From positions 62,001-126,000 of the forward strand of contig CALOEW010000002.1 of the NCBI GenBank assembly GCA_942492445.1: a stretch of 64,000 nucleotides of DNA, in the 5' to 3' direction. The notes under the pieces are model-generated. The model did no database searches and was not told where the DNA came from. It was given only the letters and a program-made list of their open reading frames with translations. A program made the position numbers and the translations under genes. Position 1 is the first letter of the stretch; each line of letters begins with the position of its first letter. This DNA comes from NORP240 sp942492445. GTDB taxonomy: Bacteria; Pseudomonadota; Gammaproteobacteria; Pseudomonadales; Pseudohongiellaceae. Of this stretch, positions 13,689 to 21,321 are shown piece after piece.

Positions 13689-13984
13689 ACGTGGAAAGGT
13701 TGTATTCCGTGATTCTTGCTCCCCATGTGTCGGAGAAGTCCGCCATCATGGGCGAAGCGAACAATCAGTACGCTTTCAAAGTGGCCCGTGACGCCAGCAA
13801 GCCGGAAATCAGGGAAGCGGTGGAAAAGATTTTCAATGTGGTTGTTGAAGATCTGCAGGTTCTGAATGTGAAAGGCAAAACCAAGCGAACCGGGCGTGGG
13901 AAAATACGTCGCCGGTCCGATTGGAAAAAAGCCTACGTCAGGTTGGAAGCGGGTCATGAAATTGACTTTGCTGACCTGGGTTAG
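13685..13984 (+). CDS. rplW: 50S ribosomal protein L23
   Basis: L23 sits at the tunnel exit and docks trigger factor and SRP. 99 residues, starting MNVERLYSVILAPHVSEKS, the usual family opening, with KTKRTGRGKIRRRSDWKKAYV near the C-terminus. Its start overlaps the rplD stop; rplB follows after 14 bases. Confidence 0.97.
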   Translation: MNVERLYSVILAPHVSEKSAIMGEANNQYAFKVARDASKPEIREAVEKIFNVVVEDLQVLNVKGKTKRTGRGKIRRRSDWKKAYVRLEAGHEIDFADLG

Positions 13985-13998
13985 GGGGAGTAGTAGCA

Positions 13999-14829
13999 AT
14001 GGCAGTAATCAAGTGTAAACCGACTTCACCCGGGCGCCGCTTTGTCGTCAAGGTAGTGAACCCCGACCTGCACAAAGGACAACCTTATGCACCGTTGCTT
14101 GCGATCAAGTCCAAAACCGGTGGTCGTAACAGTGCGGGCCGTATCACCAGACGGCATGCGGGTGGAGGACACAAACAGAAGTACCGGATGATTGATTTTC
14201 GCCGCAACAAAGACGGCATCGAAGCAAAGGTCGAGCGCCTGGAATACGACCCCAACCGCTCGGCGTTCATTGCACTGTTGCTCTATGCTGATGGCGAACG
14301 CCGCTACATTATAGCGCCGGCGAAAGTAAAGGCCGGCGACACCGTAGTCTCTGGTGATGAGGCTTCTATCAAAGTGGGTAATTGCCTGCCGCTGCGCAAG
14401 ATCCCGGTGGGCAGCACCGTTCACTGTGTTGAAATGAAGCCTGGCAAGGGTGCGCAAATTGCCCGTAGCGCAGGAACTTCCCTCCAGCTTGTTGCCCGGG
14501 AAGGTGACTACGCTACCCTGCGCCTGCGCTCCGGTGAGATGCGTCGCGTGCTGTCTGACTGCAGAGCAACTCTGGGGGAGGTCTCCAATTCGGAGCACAG
14601 CTTACGTTCCCTGGGTAAGGCGGGAGCGTCAAGATGGCGAGGTATAAGGCCGACTGTCCGCGGTGTGGCCATGAACCCCGTGGATCACCCCCATGGCGGT
14701 GGTGAGGGTCGTACATCCGGTGGGCGCCATCCGGTGTCACCGTGGGGAACTCCGACAAAGGGTGCCAAGACCCGGACCAACAAGCGAACCACCAAGATGA
14801 TAGTTCGCCGTAGAAATGCCAGTCGCTAG
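13999..14829 (+). CDS. rplB: 50S ribosomal protein L2
   Basis: L2, needed for subunit association and peptidyl-transferase function. 276 residues, intact. MAVIKCKPTSPGRRFV opens it; GRNSAGRITRRHAGGGHKQKYR and the C-terminal VAMNPVDHPHGGGEGRTSGG (with the critical histidine) are present. It ends KMIVRRRNASR. rpsS begins 20 bases later. Confidence 0.98.
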   Translation: MAVIKCKPTSPGRRFVVKVVNPDLHKGQPYAPLLAIKSKTGGRNSAGRITRRHAGGGHKQKYRMIDFRRNKDGIEAKVERLEYDPNRSAFIALLLYADGERRYIIAPAKVKAGDTVVSGDEASIKVGNCLPLRKIPVGSTVHCVEMKPGKGAQIARSAGTSLQLVAREGDYATLRLRSGEMRRVLSDCRATLGEVSNSEHSLRSLGKAGASRWRGIRPTVRGVAMNPVDHPHGGGEGRTSGGRHPVSPWGTPTKGAKTRTNKRTTKMIVRRRNASR

Positions 14830-14849
14830 GTAACGAGAGGAATTAGACA

Positions 14850-15122
14850 GTGCCACGTTCGCTGAAAAAAGGACCGTTTATCGATCTTCATCTGATGAAG
14901 AAAGTCCAGACTGCTGTTGAGACCAATGACAAGCGGCCGATCAAAACCTGGTCGCGACGTTCCATGGTTTCTCCGGATATGCTGGGGCTGACTATTGCAG
15001 TTCACAATGGCCGTCAGCATGTGCCGGTGTTCATTACCGAAGACATGGTGGGACACAAGCTTGGCGAGTTCGCGGTAACACGCAATTATCGCGGGCATAC
15101 TGCAGACAAGAAGGCACGCTAA
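14850..15122 (+). CDS. rpsS: 30S ribosomal protein S19
   Basis: S19, a 30S head protein in complex with S13. GTG start preceded by GAGAGG. 90 residues beginning MPRSLKKGPFIDLHLMKKV, with RRSMVSPDMLGLTIAVHNG and GHKLGEFAVTRNYRGH. Compact spacing on both sides (20 and 12 bases). Confidence 0.97.
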   Translation: MPRSLKKGPFIDLHLMKKVQTAVETNDKRPIKTWSRRSMVSPDMLGLTIAVHNGRQHVPVFITEDMVGHKLGEFAVTRNYRGHTADKKAR

Positions 15123-15134
15123 GAGGAGTTTGCA

Positions 15135-15467
15135 ATGGAAGTGGTAGCTAAGCTGAAAGGCGCCCGTCTTTCTGCACAGAAGGCCAGGCTGGTTGCTGAC
15201 CAGATTCGCGGCAAAGCCGTTGAAGAAGCTTTGGAAATACTGAGTTTCAGCCCGAAGAAAGGTGCTGGAATCATCAGAAAGGTTCTGAACTCCGCGATTG
15301 CCAATGCCGAGCACAACGAAGGTGCGGACGTAGATGAATTGAAAGTGTCGACCATCTGTGTTGACGAAGGAATGACAATGAAACGAATCATGCCGCGGGC
15401 CAAGGGCCGAGCGGATCGGATTATGAAACGTTCATGCCACATAACAATTACCGTCGCTGACAGCTAG
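15135..15467 (+). CDS. rplV: 50S ribosomal protein L22
   Basis: L22, whose beta-hairpin lines the exit tunnel. 110 residues, start preceded by AGAGGAG. RLSAQKARLVADQIRGK and IMPRAKGRADRIMKRSCHITI are characteristic. The tunnel hairpin sequence is intact. rpsC begins 10 bases after the stop. Confidence 0.97.
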   Translation: MEVVAKLKGARLSAQKARLVADQIRGKAVEEALEILSFSPKKGAGIIRKVLNSAIANAEHNEGADVDELKVSTICVDEGMTMKRIMPRAKGRADRIMKRSCHITITVADS

Positions 15468-15476
15468 GAGTAACGG

Positions 15477-16140
15477 ATGGGTCAAAAAGTACATCCAACT
15501 GGAATTCGGCTTGGAATAGTAAAGAAGCACACGTCGATATGGTATGCCGAGGGCAGGAACTACGCAGCAGCAGCTGTTGACTGATCTTGAGGTGCGTGAC
15601 TTCGTGAGAAAGCGACTGGCCAATGCATCAGTGGCGCGAATAAGTATCGAGCGCCCGGCACAAACGGCTCGGATCACAATTTTTACAGCGCGTCCCGGAA
15701 TCGTGATTGGCAAAAAAGGTGAAGATGTTGAAAAACTGCGTGGGGTGCTTTCCGAAAAGATGGGAGTGCCCGTACACATCAACATCGAGGAGATCAGGAA
15801 GCCTGATCTCGATGCGCAATTAGTGGCTGATAGTGTTGCCCAGCAACTGGAGCGAAGGGTGATGTTCCGCCGTGCTATGAAGCGGGTGGTTCAGAACGCG
15901 ATGCGCCAGGGAGCCGAAGGCATCAAAGTCCAGGTCAGCGGCCGTCTCGGTGGTGCGGAGATCGCGCGAACTGAATGGTATCGCGAAGGTCGCGTACCGC
16001 TTCATACCTTGCGGGCTGATATCGACTACGCGACTTCCGAAGCAAGTACTACTTATGGCCTGATCGGCATCAAGGTCTGGATATTCAAAGGCGAAATCCT
16101 GGATCTGAACGAGGCCTCAGCGGCGGCATCGAGCAAGTAA
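15477..16140 (+). CDS. rpsC: 30S ribosomal protein S3, with one frameshift
   Basis: S3, part of the mRNA entry channel and helicase. The true start is ATG 15477 (MGQKVHPTGIRLGIVKKH), after GGAGTAACGG. The first 29 or so codons are in one frame and end at a TGA. From about 15564-15574, in a GCAGCAGCAG run, the frame moves by one base and continues as QQLLTDLEVRDFVRKRL to the end. One extra base in the repeat explains it (WYAEGRNYAQQLLTDLEVR when removed). The KH-domain GXXG (VIGKKGEDV) and AQQLERR are present. Corrected length is about 220 residues. A sequence error is likelier than a real mutation. Confidence 0.93.
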
Positions 16141-16153
16141 GGGGATAAACCAG

Positions 16154-16567
16154 ATGTTACAACCCAAGCGCACAAAATTTCGCAAGATGATGAAAGGCCG
16201 TAATCGTGGCCTTTCCCATCGAGCCAGCAAGGTAGATTTCGGCGAGTACGGTCTCAAAGCCGTTTCCCGCGGAAGGCTGACTGCACGCCAGATCGAGGCG
16301 GCGCGGCGTGCCATGACCCGCCACATCAAGCGGGGAGGAAAAATTTGGATTCGTGTGTTCCCGGACAAGCCGATCACCCAGAAACCGTTGGAAGTACGAC
16401 AGGGTAAAGGTAAAGGAAGTGTTGAATATTGGGTGGCCCAGATTCAACCGGGTAGAGTGATGTTTGAGATTGAAGGTGTTGATGAGGAACTGGCGCGCGA
16501 GGCTTTCAGGCTGGCATCTGCCAAGCTGCCTTTCGAGACATCCTTCGTTAAGCGGACGGTGATGTAA
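16154..16567 (+). CDS. rplP: 50S ribosomal protein L16
   Basis: L16, which helps organise the A-site tRNA. 137 residues, the standard length. MLQPKRTKFRKMMKGRNRG, RGRLTARQIEAARRAMTRHIKRGG (shown in part) and GKGKGSVEYWVA are diagnostic. Its stop codon shares one base with the ATG of rpmC. Confidence 0.97.
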   Translation: MLQPKRTKFRKMMKGRNRGLSHRASKVDFGEYGLKAVSRGRLTARQIEAARRAMTRHIKRGGKIWIRVFPDKPITQKPLEVRQGKGKGSVEYWVAQIQPGRVMFEIEGVDEELAREAFRLASAKLPFETSFVKRTVM

Positions 16568-16769
16568 TGAATACAAAGTGAGCTGCGAGAGAAGTCGGTT
16601 GCAGAGTTGCAGCAGCAACTGGGGGACCTTTGCAAAGGACCAGTTTAATTACCGGATGCAGATGAATACCGGGCAGCTGGGCCAAACTGCACACCTGTTG
16701 AAAACAGTACGCCGTGATATTGCCCGGGTAAAAACCATCATCTCTGAAAAACAGAAGAGTGATTCTTGA
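16567..16769 (+). CDS. rpmC: 50S ribosomal protein L29, with two frameshifts
   Basis: L29 at the tunnel exit. The gene is easily missed because two +1 indels break it. It opens MNTK, then an extra T at 16579 puts ELREKSVAELQQQLGDL one frame over. A second extra base at about 16628-16634 moves the rest (KDQFNYRMQMNTGQLGQ, then HLLKTVRRDIARVKTII) to the third frame. Removing both gives a normal L29 of about 66 residues. It lies between rplP and rpsQ as expected. I read both breaks as sequence errors. Confidence 0.88.
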
Positions 16770-16771
16770 TT

Positions 16772-17044
16772 ATGTCAGAAGCTAAAACTGAGAAAGCTGC
16801 ACGTACTGTTTCAGGCAAAGTGGTCAGTAACAAGATGGATAAGTCCATCGTGGTCCTGGTAGAGCGGCGGGTCAAGCACCCGGTATACGGTAAATACGTA
16901 AAACGCTCCACCAAAATTCACGCCCACGACGCCAACAATGAATGCCTGCCTGGTGACGAGGTGACGATCAAGGAAGTGGCGCCGATTTCCAGGACCAAGT
17001 CCTGGGCGCTGGTTTCTGTCGACGAGCGTGCCGAGCAGGTTTGA
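16772..17044 (+). CDS. rpsQ: 30S ribosomal protein S17
   Basis: S17, a primary 16S rRNA-binding protein with an OB fold. ATG at 16772 (MSEAKTEKAARTVSGKVVS), 90 residues. KMDKSIVVLVERRVKHPVYGK and LPGDEVTIKEVAPISRTKSW are typical. Last gene of the S10 operon; a gap of 99 bases follows before rplN, where the spc operon begins. Confidence 0.97.
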   Translation: MSEAKTEKAARTVSGKVVSNKMDKSIVVLVERRVKHPVYGKYVKRSTKIHAHDANNECLPGDEVTIKEVAPISRTKSWALVSVDERAEQV

Positions 17045-17143
17045 TTTCTGTCGGGCATTAGGTCGACTTTTATAGATGAATAGTTGCGTATCCGTCAAAG
17101 GCTCATTGATTAAGAGCCCGACGGACACAGATGGAGAGGATCG

Positions 17144-17512
17144 ATGATTCAGGTACAGTCGTATTTAGATGTGGCAGACAACAGTGGTGCCCGACGCGTC
17201 ATGTGTATCAAGGTGCTGGGGGGCTCCCATCGTCGATATGCGCGAATCGGTGACATAATCAAGGTGACTGTTAAGGAAGCGATCCCCCGTGGCAAGGTTA
17301 AGAAAGGTCAGGTGCTTACAGCTCTGGTCGTACGTACCAAGCAGGGTGTGAGACGCAGCGACGGCTCGTTGATCCGTTTCGACGACAATGCGGCAATCCT
17401 GTTGAATAATCAGGAAGCTCCGATCGGGACTCGGGTCTTCGGTCCAGTGACTCGTGAACTTCGCAATGAAAAGTTCATGCGGATTATTTCACTGGCACCG
17501 GAAGTACTTTAG
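17144..17512 (+). CDS. rplN: 50S ribosomal protein L14
   Basis: L14, at the subunit interface. 122 residues, the family's usual length. MIQVQSYLDVADNSGARRVM and GTRVFGPVTRELR are signatures. First gene of the spc operon; strong ribosome-binding sequence GGAGAGG just upstream. rplX follows after 39 bases. Confidence 0.98.
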   Translation: MIQVQSYLDVADNSGARRVMCIKVLGGSHRRYARIGDIIKVTVKEAIPRGKVKKGQVLTALVVRTKQGVRRSDGSLIRFDDNAAILLNNQEAPIGTRVFGPVTRELRNEKFMRIISLAPEVL

Positions 17513-17551
17513 TCGATCAGCCGGCGGCACCAGAATAAGGCAGAGGCAAAA

Positions 17552-17866
17552 ATGCGCAAGTTAAAGAGCAACGACGAAGTTATCGTTATAGCCGGAAAGG
17601 ATAGGGGCAAGAGAGGCACTATTACGCGACTGGTAGGGGATCGGAAAGTGATCGTATCAGGCGTGAATATGGTGAAGCGCCACACCAAGCCGAATCCCAA
17701 CCTGGGGCAACCCGGGGGAATCATAGAACGGGAGGCGGCCATCGATATTTCGAATGTGGCAATATTCAACCCTCAGACCAATAAAGCTGACCGGGTTGAA
17801 ATAAAAGTGTCGGAAGACGGTCAGAGGACACGTACTTTTAAATCGAATAATCAGGAAATTGATTAG
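17552..17866 (+). CDS. rplX: 50S ribosomal protein L24
   Basis: L24, an assembly-initiator protein with a KOW motif. 104 residues. The KOW region reads DEVIVIAGKDRGKRGTITRL near the N-terminus; NMVKRHTKPNPNLGQPGGI follows. rplE starts 23 bases after the stop. Confidence 0.97.
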   Translation: MRKLKSNDEVIVIAGKDRGKRGTITRLVGDRKVIVSGVNMVKRHTKPNPNLGQPGGIIEREAAIDISNVAIFNPQTNKADRVEIKVSEDGQRTRTFKSNNQEID

Positions 17867-17889
17867 CAACAGGCTGGCGAGTTATCAAG

Positions 17890-18471
17890 ATGGCTCTTAA
17901 AGAGAAATATCAGAAAGAAGTTATACCGGTACTGACCAAGCAGTTTGGTTATGACAATCCCATGAGTGTGCCCAAGATTACCAAGGTGGTATTGAATATG
18001 GGGCTGGGTGAAGCCGTGGCTGACAAGAAAGTACTGGAAAGTGCGGCCAATGACCTGGCATTGATCAGTGGTCAACGGGTGGTCATTACCAAGGCGCGGA
18101 AATCGATTGCCGGTTTCAAGATCAGGGAGGGCTGGCCAGTTGGCTGTAAAGTTACCCTGCGGGGCAAGCGGATGTACGATTTTCTGGAGCGACTTGTAAG
18201 TATTGCGATTCCCAGAATAAGGGACTTTCGAGGGCTCAATCCCAAGTCTTTCGATGGCCGCGGGAATTATGCAATGGGTGTCAGCGAACAGATTATTTTC
18301 CCCGAAATTGATTATGACAAGATTGACGCATTGCGTGGAATGGACATCACTATCACTACGACAGCGGAAACCGATGAAGAGGGCAGAGCATTGCTGGCGG
18401 CATTGAATTTTCCATTCCGCGGTCAAACCGCCAAAAAGGAAGCAACAGCAGAGGAGCCATCCAATGGCTAA
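17890..18471 (+). CDS. rplE: 50S ribosomal protein L5, with a C-terminal extension
   Basis: L5, part of the 5S rRNA particle. 193 residues against about 179 in E. coli. MNMGLG-type and KARKSIAGFKIREGWPVGCK motifs and IPRIRDFRGLNPKSFDGRGN are present. The family normally ends near LAALNFPFR; here about 15 further residues follow (GQTAKKEATAEEPSNG), lysine- and glutamate-rich. The extension overlaps the rpsN start by eight bases, so it is probably genuine coding sequence coupling the two genes. Confidence 0.96.
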   Translation: MALKEKYQKEVIPVLTKQFGYDNPMSVPKITKVVLNMGLGEAVADKKVLESAANDLALISGQRVVITKARKSIAGFKIREGWPVGCKVTLRGKRMYDFLERLVSIAIPRIRDFRGLNPKSFDGRGNYAMGVSEQIIFPEIDYDKIDALRGMDITITTTAETDEEGRALLAALNFPFRGQTAKKEATAEEPSNG

Positions 18472-18769
18472 AACATCCATGATTGCGCGTGAAAACAAGC
18501 GGGCCAAAATCGTTGCCAAGTACGCCAAAAAGCGTCTTGCGTTGAAGGCCGTTATCGCGAATTCCAAAGCCAGCGATGATGAAAAATGGGATGCACAGGT
18601 AAAATTGCAGAAGCTGCCGAGAGATGCCAGTCCTGTGCGGCAACGGAGACGTTGTCAGCTTACCGGCAGGCCCCATGGTGTATACCGCAAGTTTGGATTG
18701 TGTCGCAACAAGCTGCGTGAAGCGGCGATGCGTGGCGATGTGCCAGGTCTGCATAAGGCAAGCTGGTAA
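18464..18769 (+). CDS. rpsN: 30S ribosomal protein S14, zinc-independent type
   Basis: S14. 101 residues, the long form. It lacks the two CxxC pairs of the zinc-binding form, so it is the C-minus type. MAKTSMIARENKRAK opens it and GRPHGVYRKFGLCRNKLREA follows. The start overlaps the end of rplE by eight bases; rpsH begins 14 bases later. Confidence 0.97.
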   Translation: MAKTSMIARENKRAKIVAKYAKKRLALKAVIANSKASDDEKWDAQVKLQKLPRDASPVRQRRRCQLTGRPHGVYRKFGLCRNKLREAAMRGDVPGLHKASW

Positions 18770-18783
18770 GCTGGAGAGAATTT

Positions 18784-19179
18784 ATGAGTATGTCAGATCC
18801 TATTGCAGATTTCCTGACCAGAGTGCGTAACGCACAAATGGCCGGTATGCGGTCGGTAAGCTGCCCGTCTTCAAAGATCAAGGTCGCGATCTGCTCGGTG
18901 CTGGAAGAGGAAGGCTATATTTCAGGTCATTCGGTCGATGAGAACAAAGGCAAACCGATATTGAATGTAGACCTGAAGTATTTCAATGGCAAGCCTGTGA
19001 TCGAAGAGATCAAGCGGGTCAGCCGGCCGGGGCTGCGTTATTACCGGGGCAAGGATGACCTGCCCAGGAACAGGGCGGGTCTGGGTATCGCCATTCTGTC
19101 CACCAATAAGGGATTGATGACAGACAAGCAGGCTCACTCAGCCGGGCTCGGCGGTGAAGTGCTTTGTACTGTTTTCTAG
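18784..19179 (+). CDS. rpsH: 30S ribosomal protein S8
   Basis: S8, a primary 16S rRNA-binding protein; in E. coli it also represses spc operon translation. 131 residues. MSMSDPIADFLTRVRNAQMAG and the C-terminal GLMTDKQAHSAGLGGEVLC are characteristic. GGAGAG precedes the start. rplF begins 38 bases later. Confidence 0.97.
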   Translation: MSMSDPIADFLTRVRNAQMAGMRSVSCPSSKIKVAICSVLEEEGYISGHSVDENKGKPILNVDLKYFNGKPVIEEIKRVSRPGLRYYRGKDDLPRNRAGLGIAILSTNKGLMTDKQAHSAGLGGEVLCTVF

Positions 19180-19217
19180 AGACCAGTTACTAGCGAGTTA
19201 CAGTAAAGAGATCAACT

Positions 19218-19750
19218 ATGTCCAGAATAGCAAACGCGCCAGTTGTACTGCCCAAAGGAGTGGAAGCGACTCTCAGCGGTAGCGGTATAGCGGTGAAGGG
19301 ATCCAAGGGCAATCTTAACCTGGCTTGCACGAGTGGGTCAACGTTGAGCAGGACGGTGATTCATTGAAAATTGCCGCAACCAATGACAGCCGCAAGGCCA
19401 ATGCGATGGCTGGAACGTTTCGCTCACTGATCAACAACATGGTGTTGGGTGTCAGCGAGGGTTTTCAGAAGAAGCTGGAATTGCAGGGCGTTGGTTACCG
19501 GGCCAAGGCCCAGGGTAAAACTGTCAATCTGTACAGTGGGTTATTCTCATCCGATTGATTATCGTTGCCAGACGGTGTCACAGCCGAGACGCCGACGCAG
19601 ACTGAGATTGTTATTTCAGGTGCTGACAAGCAGCAGGTTGGTCAGGTAGCAGCGGAGATTCGCGAGTTTCGTCCACCTGAGCCTTACAAGGGCAAGGGCA
19701 TTCGCTACTCAGACGAGCGCGTGTATCGCAAAGAAGCGAAGAAGAAATAA
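19218..19750 (+). CDS. rplF: 50S ribosomal protein L6, with three frameshifts
   Basis: L6. It opens MSRIANAPVVLPKGVEATLS at ATG 19218. A missing base near 19321-19326 moves the frame to HEWVNVEQDGDSLKIAATND, continuing to GVGYRAKAQGKTVNL. An extra base at 19533-19540 and a missing base at 19559-19565 enclose GYSHPIDY in a third frame, after which PDGVTAETPTQTEIVISG and YKGKGIRYSDERV complete a normal L6 of about 177 residues. All parts align with the family in order, so the gene is whole and the breaks are very probably sequence errors. Confidence 0.9.
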
Positions 19751-19761
19751 GGCATAAGATT

Positions 19762-20110
19762 ATGAACATTAAGAAACAGGCCCGGTTACGTCGCGCTCGT
19801 CGCGCGAGGGCAAAAATCAGTGAACTGCGATCCAATCGCCTGTGTGTCTATCGCTCACCGCGTCATATCTACGCGCAGATTATTGCGCCTAGTGGGTGAT
19901 GTATTGGCCAGTGCTTCGACTCTGGACAAGGACGTGCGAGGAGGCAAGACCGGCAATATTGAAGCGGCAAAGAAAATTGGTGAATTGATTGCAGAACGAG
20001 CCAAGGCAGCCGGGATTACTCAGGTTGCGTTTGATCGCAGTGGTTACAACTATCACGGCCGGGTCAAAGCACTCGCCGATGCAGCGCGCGAAGGCGGTCT
20101 GGAATTCTAA
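19762..20110 (+). CDS. rplR: 50S ribosomal protein L18, with one frameshift
   Basis: L18, which binds 5S rRNA. ATG at 19762 (MNIKKQARLRRARRARAKIS). After YRSPRHIYAQIIAPSG an extra G in the run at 19894-19896 shifts the frame; the sequence continues as DVLASASTLDKDVRGGKTGN and ends GRVKALADAAREGGLEF. Corrected length is about 116 residues, normal for the family. The break lies in a homopolymer and is probably a sequence error. Confidence 0.92.
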
Positions 20111-20121
20111 GGGTTTGAGAT

Positions 20122-20631
20122 ATGGCATTTAAAGACGAGCCAAACAGAAATGAAGAGGGTCTGCAGGAGAAGCTGATCCAGGTTAACCGTGTTGCCAAGG
20201 TGGTCAAGGGTGGTCGTATTTTCGGCTTCACCGCACTGACTGCTGTAGGCGATGGCAACGGTCGGGTGGGCTTCGGACGCGGTAAGGCCCGTGAAGTGCC
20301 TCTGGCGATCCAGAAGGCCATGGAATCAGCACGCCGCAACATGATCACGGTTTCGCTGGATGGACACACTTTGCAGTATCCGGTCAAGGCCCGTCATGGT
20401 GCATCGAAGGTCTACATGCAGCCGGCATCCGAAGGTACCGGTGTCATTGCCGGTGGTGCAATGCGCGCCATTCTGGAACTGGCCGGTGTGCAGAACGTTC
20501 TGGCCAAGTGCTATGGCTCAACGAACCCGGTAAACGTGGTGCGGGCGACCTTCAACGGTCTGAAAAACATGCGCGCACCTGAAGAGGTGGCTGCCAAGCG
20601 CGGCAAAACTGTTGAAGAGATCCTGGACTAG
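20122..20631 (+). CDS. rpsE: 30S ribosomal protein S5
   Basis: S5, at the mRNA entry site, with roles in accuracy. 169 residues. NRVAKVVKGGRIFGFTALTAV, GDGNGRVGFGRGKAREVPLAI and AGGAMRAILELAGVQNVLAK are diagnostic. The residues around the spectinomycin-resistance loop (VAKVVKGGR) are wild type. It lies between rplR and rpmD with tight spacing. Confidence 0.98.
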   Translation: MAFKDEPNRNEEGLQEKLIQVNRVAKVVKGGRIFGFTALTAVGDGNGRVGFGRGKAREVPLAIQKAMESARRNMITVSLDGHTLQYPVKARHGASKVYMQPASEGTGVIAGGAMRAILELAGVQNVLAKCYGSTNPVNVVRATFNGLKNMRAPEEVAAKRGKTVEEILD

Positions 20632-20634
20632 GTT

Positions 20635-20820
20635 ATGGCCGGCAAAAAATTGAAAGTTACCTTGGTGCGCAGTCCCGTCGGGCAGATGGCCAACCATCGC
20701 GAATGTGTTCGCGGTCTGGGCCTGCGCAGAATGCATCAGTCGGTGGAAGTGGAAGACTCTCCGGCTGTGCGAGGACTGATAAACAAGGTGCGCTACCTGC
20801 TTGCCGTGGAAGGCGAGTAA
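20635..20820 (+). CDS. rpmD: 50S ribosomal protein L30
   Basis: L30. 61 residues, ATG three bases after the rpsE stop. KKLKVTLVRSPVGQMANHREC followed by VRGLGLRRMHQSVEVEDSP is typical. Short gene, intact. Confidence 0.96.
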   Translation: MAGKKLKVTLVRSPVGQMANHRECVRGLGLRRMHQSVEVEDSPAVRGLINKVRYLLAVEGE

Positions 20821-20850
20821 GCGTCACTAGCGGTTAACGAGGAAGAACTG

Positions 20851-21284
20851 ATGCGATTGAATTCATTGAGTCCGGCTCCCGGCAGTACCCAGGCGCGCAA
20901 ACGTGTGGGACGTGGTATTGGCAGCGGTTGGGGCAAGACCTCCGGCAGGGGGCACAAGGGTCAGAAAGCACGCAGCGGCGCATCCGTGAGCCCGGCGTTT
21001 TGAAGGCGGACAGATGCCGCTGCACATGCGACTACCGAAGTTCGGTTTCAACTCCCGCGTGGGTCGCACTACTGCGGAAGTCCGCACGGGTGAGCTGAAC
21101 AAGGTGAATACCGAAGTGATAAATCTGGAGGCACTGCGCAAGGCCCGCCTGATTTCTTCGAGTGTTACCCGAGTGAAAGTAATGCTGTCCGGCGAAGTGA
21201 ACAAGGCGGTTACACTTCAGGGTATCGGCGTGACAAAAGGGTGCTCGAGCCGCCATTGAGGCGGCTGGTGGCAAGGTAGAGTGA
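20851..21284 (+). CDS. rplO: 50S ribosomal protein L15, with two frameshifts
   Basis: L15. ATG at 20851 (MRLNSLSPAPGSTQARKRVG), then GRGIGSGWGKTSGRGHKGQK. A run of four T at 20998-21001 should be three; beyond it FEGGQMPLHMRLPKFGFNSR continues one frame over. An extra base at 21239-21243 shifts the last codons; corrected they read TKGARAAIEAAGGKVE and stop at 21284. Corrected length is about 144 residues, as expected. The short stretch before the first break (SPAF against the usual RPGF) suggests base errors there too. Confidence 0.9.
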
Positions 21285-21321
21285 GTGTAACAATTCAGCT
21301 TAACTAACTGAAAAGGCGAAA

